Source: Anthopleura xanthogrammica (Eukaryota; Cnidaria; Anthozoa; Actiniaria; Actiniidae). From it: a stretch of DNA of 64,000 nt. Numbering within the stretch: the first letter of the stretch is position 1; each line of letters begins with the position of its first letter. The position numbers and the translations under genes are program-made. The notes under the pieces were generated by a model, which had not been told where the DNA came from, searched no databases, and saw only the letters and a program-made list of their open reading frames with translations. Location of the stretch: assembly GCA_964019055.1 (NCBI GenBank), contig OZ025208.1:18002228-18066227 (forward strand). The letters run 5' to 3'. Shown one piece after another: positions 55,323-64,000 of the stretch.

Positions 55323-58300
55323 TTAACACTTTGTTTGGAGTGAAGTGTCATCGTCCTGATCACGTGATGGCCCGTCACGTGGGCTTGTTGGGTTATTCAT
55401 AGGTACGTCTGACGCAGTAGCTCCTTGAATATCTGTATATCTCACACGTTCATTGGCATCGTCATCATGATCACGTGATGGCTCGTCACGTGGGCTTGTT
55501 GGGTTATTCATAGGTACGTCTGACGCAGTAGCTCCTTGAATATCTGTATATCTCACACGTTCATTGGCAGCGTCAACATGATCAGGATCATCATCCTGTG
55601 TAATATGACCATTCGCTAGTTCTTGTTCACTTATGTGCACTTCATCGTAAACTCTCATATCATCATCATCTTCATCATTTTGGATTTCAAGATACTCCTA
55701 GAACATAATAGTTTTAGCTGGTTAACTGCATATCACGAGTGTCATTTGCTAGTCACCTTCATTTTTTCCTTTCCTCCCCGGTACCTCCCCGGTACCTTCC
55801 CAAGGGATAGACTAGCTACGAATAGCATAAGCCTCAAGCATGATGACTTTATACTTTTTTACACTTCCAGAACCCCTTTCGGTAGCTTGTTTTTAATGCT
55901 AATTTTCACTATTGTCTTGGTATTCTCAAAAGGAGTTTTTTAAAATTAGTCAGTGATCACCAATGTATTTTAAATAATGAGCGAGCCAAAGTAACTTACC
56001 GAAATTCCGGCCAGCATATCTTCAACTCTTTTATCTATTTCCATGAACGATGGTCTGTCAAGGGGGTTTGCCCTCCAGGTGTCCAACATAACTTCATACC
56101 TGTAGATATTGAAAACAACCAAAACTTATCTTTCTCTATCACCCTGCATCCCATCCGTCCATCCCATCCATCCATTCGTCCATCCCATCCAACTATTCAT
56201 CCGTCCATCCCATCACATCCATCCATCCATCTGTCCATCCCATCACATCCATCCATCCATCCATCCGTCCATCCCATCACATCCATCTATCCATCCGTCC
56301 GTCCGTCCATCCCATCACATCTATCCATCCGTCCGTCCATCCCATCACATCCATCCATCTGTCCATCCTATCCATTCATCCCATCACATCCATCCATTCC
56401 ATCCACTTCCATCCACTTCCATCCACTTCCATCCACTTCCATCCACTTCCATCCACTTCCATCCACTTCCATCCACTTCCATCCACATCCATGTAACTGG
56501 TTCAAAGGTTCGCCAGCCCTGAAACTCGAAGTGTTAGCCTTCTTTTCTATACTTATATACCTAGCTGTATATCACTTGTCATATTGCTGAAAATGCAAAT
56601 GTCAAACTTACACCTCATCGTCACAATCAGCGGGCTGTTCAAGTCGGTAGCCTCTTTTGATTTCGTTGAGAATGTCCATACCACTATCCACACCAGCATA
56701 TGGCACAGTACCTGCATGTAACAATATCATGTCAGTATAAGACAATATTAACAGTACGGTAACTCTACAATCAGCAAAAGTCAAAAGTCAAAACCTGCTG
56801 TTTCGATCTCCCATACAGTCACTCCATATGACCACCTAAACAGGTACAAGAAGAAAGAGAATGTTAGCATAGATTGGGTTTATTGTTTATAATAGCAATA
56901 TTAATACTCACACATCGCTCTTTGTTGTACACGTATAGTCTTCAATAGATTCAGGTGCCATCCATCTTACTGGTCTTTTACCCTTAACCAAACACGTCAA
57001 ATATCAGTCTACGAAGATACATTGCTCTGGGATTATTTTACTATGTAATCTATCAAATAATGAACTATTTACCCCCTTCACATCTTCATACATTCCACTT
57101 TCATAGATGTCACGTGAAAGTCCGAAGTCCGATACCATGGGAACCAAGCTTTTTCCAAGTAACACGTTCCTCGCAGCCAAATCTCGATGTACACACTGAA
57201 AATGTTTTCAAATCATCGTGGTTATTCATCTTGTATCATAATCATAATATCATAATAAAGTCACGAGACAAGGTAATAATTATTATATCCATTTTGAAAT
57301 CACTAGCAAATCCTGTAATCTGATTGGCTCTCAGTAGATTGATTCAAGCACGAATCGCACTATACCGGCTATTTGTTAATAAATACTTTTGTGTTTATCA
57401 CAAATTTAGTGTCTATCTAGTATGATTTCAAAATGGATATAATAAAGTGATAATTGAACTTCGTGTCGTGCAATTTTGGTCTGATATCAAACTTGCGATT
57501 ACAAATCACACTTCCGCGCTACACGGTCGTGTGATTTTTTTATCGCGCGTTTGATATCAGACCAAATTGCACTCCACTTAGTTCAATTACCATTATTTAA
57601 GGTGATTATTAACGACGCGTAGGCATATATTACCTTCATTTTCTCAAGATGTTTCATTCCTCTAGCGATCCCATGTGCAAATTTTAGCTTTTGTAGTTTA
57701 TCAAGCTTCTCCACATCGTCCGTGCTGGTGCTTGGCTGCACATTCATGTAAGCATGGTCTGAATACTCAAGTTTTCGATGTTTGTGAAGATAATCAAGAA
57801 GACAGCCACCCTCAGCAATTTTAACGACGACCCACAATGGACCTGAAACGAGCCATTTGGAAAACACATAATCACAACTGTGCACAAGTGTGAAGTCCAG
57901 TGATGGCCCTTTGTCATCTAGTACGTGGTGTACGATCATCGTGACCAGCGATCATTAAAATCTAGTACGCGCGCAATGTAAAGATGGGGAAAAAAAGCCA
58001 TTTTAAGCGGAGGTTATTTTACCAGAAGGAATTTATTTTACCAGAAGGGAGTTATTTCTCATTTTCAGTAAAAGAATTTTTGCTGCATCTCATAAAATAT
58101 TTAACCGTCTTCCGAGTCATGGCGAGGGTCTAACCATTTGCAGATATTTTTAGAGCAAAGGCTGCACCTTCTATTCAGATATTTTAAGACCCTGAGTGTG
58201 GGTACAGCCACGGAGTCCTGAACCCGCGCCCAGCCACTGAGCCAACCGGGAGGCTGAAAAGCCATATCTTACCTATCATATCTTACCTATCATATCTTAT

Positions 58301-60974
58301 CTATCATATCTTATCTATCATATCTTACCTATCATATCTTACCTATCATATCTTATCTATCATATCTTATCTATCATATCTTATCTATCATATCTTACCT
58401 ATCATATCTTACCTATCATATCTTACCTATCATATCTTATCTATCATATCTTATCTATCATATCTTATCTATCATATCTTATCTATCATATCTTATCTAT
58501 CATATCTTACCTATCATATCTTATCTATCATATCTTATCTATCATATCTTATCTATCATATCTTATCTATCATATCTTATCTATCATATCTTACCTATCA
58601 TATCTTACCTATCATATCTTATCTATCATATCTTACCTATCATATCTTATCTATCATATCTTATCTATCATATCTTACCTATCATATCTTATCTATCATA
58701 TCTTATCTATCATATCTTATCTATCATATCTTATCTATCATATCTTATCTATCATATCTTATCTATCATATCTTATCTATCATATCTTATCTATCATATC
58801 TTATCTATCATATCTTATCTATCATATCTTACCTATCATATCTTACCTATCATATCTTATCTATCATATCTTACCTATCATATCTTATCTATCATATCTT
58901 ATCTATCATATCTTACCTATCATATCTTATCTATCATATCTTATCTATCATATCTTATCTATCATATCTTACCTATCATATCTTACCTATCATATCTTAC
59001 CTATCATATCTTATCTATCATATCTTACCTATCATATCTTACCTATCATATCTTATCTATCATATCTTACCTATCATATCTTATCTATCATATCTTATCT
59101 ATCATATCTTATCTATCATATCTTACCTATCATATCTTACCTATCATATCTTACCTATCATATCTTATCTATCATATCTTATCTATCATATCTTATCTAT
59201 CATATCTTATCTATCATATCTTACCTATCATATCTTACCTATCATATCTTACCTATCATATCTTATCTATCATATCTTACCTATCATATCTTATCTATCA
59301 AATCTTATCTATCATATCTTATCTATCATATCTTATCTATCATATCTTATCTATCATATCTTACCTATCATATCTTACCTATCATATCTTATCTATCATA
59401 TCTTACCTATCATATCTTATCTATCATATCTTATCTATCATATCTTACCTATCATATCTTACCTATCATATCTTATCTATCATATCTTACCTATCATATC
59501 TTATCTATCATATCTTATCTATCATATCTTACCTATCATATCTTATCTATCATATCTTATCTATCATATCTTACCTATCATATCTTACCTATCATATCTT
59601 ACCTATCATATCTTATCTATCATATCTTACCTATCATATCTTATCTATCATATCTTATCTATCATATCTTACCTATCATATCTTACCTATCATATCTTAT
59701 CTATCATATCTTACCTATCATATCTTACCTATCATATCTTATCTATCATATCTTACCTATCATATCTTACCTATCATATCTTACCTATCATATCTTATCT
59801 ATCATATCTTACCTATCATATCTTATCTATCATATCTTATCTATCATATCTTACCTATCATATCTTATCTATCATATCTTATCTATCATATCTTACCTAT
59901 CATATCTTACCTATCATATCTTACCTATCATATCTTATCTATCATATCTTACCTATCATATCTTATCTATCATATCTTATCTATCATATCTTACCTATCA
60001 TATCTTACCTATCATATCTTATCTATCATATCTTACCTATCATATCTTACCTATCATATCTTATCTATCATATCTTACCTATCATATCTTATCTATCATA
60101 TCTTATCTATCATATCTTACCTATCATATCTTATCTATCATATCTTATCTATCATATCTTATCTATCATATCTTATCTATCATATCTTATCTATCATATC
60201 TTATCTATCATATCTTATCTATCATATCTTACCTATCATATCTTACCTATCATATCTTACCTATCATATCTTACCTATCATATCTTACCTATCATATCTT
60301 ACCTATCATATCTTATCTATCAAATCTTACCTATCATATCTTATCTATCATATCTTATCTATCATATCTTATCTATCATATCTTACCTATCATATCTTAC
60401 CTATCATATCTTACCTATCATATCTTATCTATCATATCTTACCTATCATATCTTATCTATCATATCTTATCTATCATATCTTACCTATCATATCTTATCT
60501 ATCATATCTTATCTATCATATCTTACCTATCATATCTTACCTATCATATCTTACCTATCATATCTTATCTATCATATCTTACCTATCATATCTTATCTAT
60601 CATATCTTATCTATCATATCTTATCTATCATATCTTACCTATCATATCTTATCTATCATATCTTATCTATCATATCTTACCTATCATATCTTACCTATCA
60701 TATCTTATCTATCATATCTTATCTATCATATCTTATCTATCATATCTTACCTATCATATCTTATCTATCATATCTTACCTATCATATCTTATCTATCATA
60801 TCTTACCTATCATAATTTATCTATCTATATGGCTAGTGCAATACGCAGTATTCATTTTCTTACCATTGACAGTACATGCTCCTATCAGGCTGACTATGTT
60901 GGTATGGTTACCAACTTGGCTCATGATACTTAGTTCGTTGAATAAATCTCGATGTTCTCTCTCTGTGGCAAATC
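55323..60974 (-). CDS. Receptor-type tyrosine kinase: kinase domain (from helix C) and cytoplasmic tail, 5' part missing
   Basis: Exons in transcript order: 60974-60864, 57842-57634, 57195-57073, 56982-56912, 56835-56795, 56711-56612, 56099-56000, 55697-55323; phases all fit. Motifs in order: helix C glutamate in [18 protein letters not shown], hinge and [14 protein letters not shown], a kinase insert with YMNV (GRB2-SH2-type site), [28 protein letters not shown] (activation loop with two Tyr), [32 protein letters not shown] and RWMAPE are tyrosine-kinase signatures, and the split by an insert resembles FGFR/PDGFR-type receptors. The tail has RVYDEVHI and two copies of VRYTDI. The glycine loop, VAIK lysine and any extracellular or membrane part would lie upstream, but at 61209 the sequence switches to duplicated UNC45. 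The hinge has K where E is usual (VVVKIAEGG). Confidence 0.88.
55359..55580 (-). repeat. In-frame 111-bp coding duplication in the kinase tail
   Basis: The 37-residue block containing [20 protein letters not shown] and NPTSPRD occurs twice in a row with two or three substitutions (for example DEPSRDH against DGPSRDQ). Each copy carries the tyrosine motif VRYTDI. Confidence 0.93.
56110..56495. repeat. (CATC)n microsatellite grading into a 10-bp TTCCATCCAC array, kinase intron
   Basis: CCATCCATCCGTCC-type tetramers occupy about 56145-56395, then ten units of TTCCATCCAC follow to 56490. Open frames here (SIHPSHP type) are artefacts. Confidence 0.9.
57282..57598. mobile_element. Double fold-back MITE, family copy 2 (kinase intron)
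   Basis: First palindrome: ATTATATCCATTTTGAAATC at the left pairs with GATTTCAAAATGGATATAAT ending near 57443. Second: AATTGAACTTCGTGTCGTGC pairs with the inverse arm ending CTTAGTTCAATTACC near 57590. Same architecture and shared blocks as copy 1 at 10751-11092. Confidence 0.8.
58127..58255. repeat. Diverged second copy of the SINE-like repeat
   Basis: Shares GGTCTAACCATTTGCAGATA, TTTTAAGACCCTGAGTGT and GAACCCGCGCCCAGCC... with the repeat in UNC45 intron 8; ends CCACTGAGCCAACCGGGAGG, a tRNA-like 3' block seen inversely. The 14-bp satellite begins seven bases later. Confidence 0.6.
58262..60825. repeat. 14-bp satellite (TATCTTAYCTATCA), about 183 copies, in the kinase gene's first intron here
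   Basis: The array is almost perfect apart from one C/T position per unit and very rare AAATC variants (near 59300 and 60322). On the kinase sense strand the unit is TGATAGRTAAGATA. The C form gives ATAGGTAAGATA, a donor-like word; the T form gives AGATAAGA, a GATA-factor-type site; TGATAG is present in both. C and T forms are not random: runs such as C-C-C-T-C-T-T recur many times, suggesting higher-order amplification. Confidence 0.97.
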
Positions 60975-61208
60975 CTTCACACCAAAAACAAAAAACACAC
61001 AATGCATTGCTTATTTTGAGAAACATCGGCTGTATATCAAAATCGTTTGGAAAAGGGGAATACACCTCAGTGGTAGGACTGTGGCAAATCCACGAGAGGT
61101 TCAACCATGCAGGGATGTATGTAAACCCACTTCTTGACCTGGACCTCTTAACATTTGGAAAGGGTGAATGAGTGCCAAGTTGAAGATATATACATTTGAT
61201 ATTGGAGT
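60975..61208. other. Short upstream flank of the kinase exon, to the duplication breakpoint
   Basis: Presumed kinase intron. GTGGCAAATCC occurs inside the exon (60966) and again near 61081, and CCCTTTCCAAA-like words occur twice inversely, so small local duplications exist. No further kinase exon is visible before the breakpoint. Confidence 0.4.
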
Positions 61209-62097
61209 GTCCAAGGAAGAAGCTGGTGCACAAAAGATCTTTCATGGAGGTAAACAAAATGTCATTTTTACAGCATTTCTTTTTCAAGCAATGTATGATG
61301 GGCCAAGGGTTACCATATTATCATATTATTACAGGTGAGGGAGTCAAGCAGATTATCAGCTTATTGAATAGCAACTCAGAAGAACAGATTGTGGCTGGAT
61401 TATTAGTGTTGAAAGGACTTTGTACAAAGTCTTCCTCAAGGGTGGGTTATTACAGTGTGACGTGCCTAACCCTGGACACCCAATTAATTCTTTTACAAGT
61501 TGCTCAATGAGGCATATTAGCCAGCAAAGAGACTAAAATCAATATCACTGACCAGAGGTAAAGGTTCGAATTTTGACAAGAAAGCTCGCCCAATTATTTC
61601 AACTTGGAATGTTTTTGGTCCTTTCTGTTGCAAATATAAATAAAATCTTTTCTGACACGAGTTTGACCTCACATAAAATGTACAAATTCTCATTCACTGA
61701 TTGGGTTACTTGTAAAAAATTTAATTAAGTAGCCAGAGTTAGGCGCGTCACACTATGATATCATTATTATTTATTATTTATCATTTATACCAAAACAAGT
61801 TACTCTGTATTACGATATATATTTATTTACCATGACTATTATTGATTATCTGTATTGTGCTATGGTTTTTTAACCACATCTCTCAAATAAATAAATCAAT
61901 AAATCAATAAATAAATAGATAAATAAATCAACCTTGTTTATAGAGGGTACTGTAGCATGTAACAGTAATTCAAACCTGTGGCCCTCTTTTAACGTCTCTT
62001 AAGTTGAAAGGGATGGGACCACCACTAACGTGAACGTCTGAGCAACTCAAAGGTCTAACCATTTGCAGATATTACTGTATGACAAAGACAGCACCTT

Positions 62098-62131
<34 letters not shown>

Positions 62132-64000
62132 CCAGGGCTTGAACCCATGACCAGGGATTTTATTAAAATTTCAAGTACAGATGGTTTACTTAATATAGAC
62201 GGCTGTATCACTTAAGTGGCCATACAATTGGGACGTGGATTGGTGGCTCTGATATGGAAAGTAGACACCGGATTTTGCCAGTTGCTGGCTTCTAATGAAA
62301 TGCCTAGTATATGACCTTGTGCATGATACAGTAGTCTGATGCTCCATTGTATTTTCAGTGTTTCTGATTGCAATCTTTTTTTCCAGGCATCTGTTGTCTT
62401 ACACCAAGTGACAATGGACAAATTTTCTGCATTTTTGGAGTCAGTAAGTTTGTTGCTCCCTTAATTGTTCCACTTTTGGGGAGGCAGTCTGGGGTGTGGT
62501 TGCATTTGGGCTTCAATTAACTAAGTAAATAAAAAAAGCTTCAAATATTTTTACCAAACTATATGAGCATTATTGTCATTATTATATTATGATTCATTGC
62601 ATTTGTTTTAGCCATCACCAGATGTATGTAAAGCAACTGTCGCTGTTTTACATGCAGCACTAGAGTCACTGTCAGACATGCCTACCTTAGCTGATGATTT
62701 AAAGCAATGGTACAATACCAAAGGCTACAGTCCACCACTGCCCTTTAAACTAGGTAAAACTCTGTTATGATCATTATTATGTATTAGTAGACCAAGCTAC
62801 ATTATAGACAGTATCTCCATCTATGGGTGGCATGGGTCGTCACATACAACATGGGGCCTGGTGGGAATTGAACCTGGGATGCATTGGTGAGATGCTACCA
62901 TGAGGACGGACATGGAGCAAACATGGAATAGCCCTTATTGTGAGTGATGAAAGTAGTGTTTTTTTCATGTTTTATTCTGTCTGGATTGTTTTACCAGTAA
63001 GTGAAGATGAAAATAAGGCCATCATTAGTCGTTTGTTGCTGGCAATCCGAAATGAAAAGTAAGTTCCTTTCTAAGTAGTTACCATTAAACTGCTATTCCT
63101 GTAACATAGAATATAATATTATATACATTTGTAACTATAACATGATTATGATCAATAGTGTAATTGTACTGTTACAATACCAACCACAGGGTGATAGCTG
63201 TTTGTCGTGATGAATGTATTGACACCTTCGTCAAAACTTTCCCTAATAACAAGCTGCTAGTTTTGATGTTTATGGAGATGAAAGGTTGGTGTGCAGTGAT
63301 CATTTTATTTAATTATTTTATTATTCTATTCACCTAAATAAATGAGCCTTGATATATACTGCTACTGAGCTTGTTTAACCTAGCTACAGTAGCTCACTTG
63401 TTATTTTTCCGTTGTGCAGTTTTGATCACCTAACTGTGCCGGCCACTGTGAATCAGTATAATACTATTAGCATATTATGTCAGTATTTTTGATATGTTGT
63501 CTGGTTTTCTAGGGCTAGCACTTGTGTTGGAGGTTGCAGCTATGGCAGCCCCTGTTTTATCAGATGAAAAGAGAACTCTTCAAGTGTCTGACAATACAAG
63601 AATGCACATTTCAGTCTTGTTAGCCACTGTCTGGGACACACTTGGGTCAGTACAGTGTTGTTGAGTAATCACCCATCAAATGGCCAGTAATTATGTACCT
63701 AGTATATATGTAGATGTCTCTGAAACCTCTTCATGAAATACTGATAAAATTTTAGAGCTTGCTCAACTTATTACAATGCCTATTTTTAGTGAATGCAGTT
63801 GGCATCTGTTGGTTGGTTATAAAGTGATGTATTTATACTTGATATCATTCTACAGTAATATTACTAGCCTTGTGTACCACAGTCTGAAAGACTCTGTATT
63901 TCATTATGACTGGTTTTTCTTATTGCAGGCATGATGATAAGAATAGAGGGTCATTTACAAGTGACGTAGAAGCAGTAATAATGTAAGACAATAAGCCAAC
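61209..64000 (+). pseudogene. UNC45: Second copy of UNC45 exons 7 (part) to 14, continuing out of the window
   Basis: Every base from 61209 corresponds to 43245 onward at a fixed offset of 17,964, through introns as well as exons, with no indel noticed. One difference was noticed by eye: CTAACATGAACG at 44053-44064 reads CTAACGTGAACG at the matching place. Exons would be 61209-61249 (partial), 61335-61441, 62387-62443, 62612-62753, 62998-63058, 63190-63284, 63513-63645 and 63929-63982. The TPR-encoding exons are absent. It is either a very recent segmental duplication, in which case this is a 5'-truncated UNC45 fragment, or a join error or unmerged haplotype in the assembly. Confidence 0.9.

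Noticed and set aside
58262..60825. CRISPR array
   Set aside because: The repeat is a contiguous 14-bp satellite without spacers, in an animal gene intron.

Overview
The window looks like a chromosome segment from an invertebrate animal. Genes are broken into many short exons with GT-AG introns, the DNA is AT-rich, polyadenylation signals are AATAAA, and every recognisable protein is an animal ortholog. The gene repertoire, intron density and repeat types suggest an early-branching marine animal such as a cnidarian or sponge, but nothing in the sequence fixes the phylum.

Layout on the + strand unless stated: (1) 2-526, 3' end of a PPM1K-type mitochondrial PP2C phosphatase. (2) 1829-3543, a complete five-exon H2A.Z histone gene behind an E2F/CCAAT-like promoter. 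(3) 3544-8480, intergenic, with three fold-back DNA elements. (4) 8481-30181, a complete 33-exon Slo/BK calcium-activated potassium channel; all exon phases close to give 1152 aa. (5) 30182-32859, intergenic with one palindromic element. (6) 32860-34553, a five-exon sigma-like glutathione S-transferase of 203 aa. (7) 35259-39186, a divergent eS8-family ribosomal protein gene with a presequence-like N-terminus. (8) 39425-40768, minus strand, an intronless 447-aa predicted membrane protein. (9) 40975-52111, a complete 33-exon UNC-45 myosin chaperone of 943 aa, head-to-head with gene 8. (10) 52795-55064, a 2.27-kb palindromic element with minisatellite arms and an integrase-core fragment. (11) 55323-60974, minus strand, the kinase domain and tail of a receptor-type tyrosine kinase, whose third largest intron component is a 2.56-kb array of a 14-bp repeat. 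(12) 61209-64000, a near-identical second copy of UNC45 exons 7-14 at a constant offset of 17,964 bp, abutting the truncated kinase gene.

The strongest unexplained pattern is the number of minisatellites, nearly all in introns. In several cases the repeated unit includes the edge of the neighbouring exon with its splice site: Slo exon 7 donor, Slo exon 29 donor, Slo last-exon acceptor, the Slo calcium-bowl exon and the eS8-like exon 6 donor. This makes rows of decoy splice sites beside real exons. The genes do not form a pathway. They are neighbours in an intron-rich, repeat-expanding region. Exon coordinates below come from manual splice-site and phase tracking, not from transcripts.
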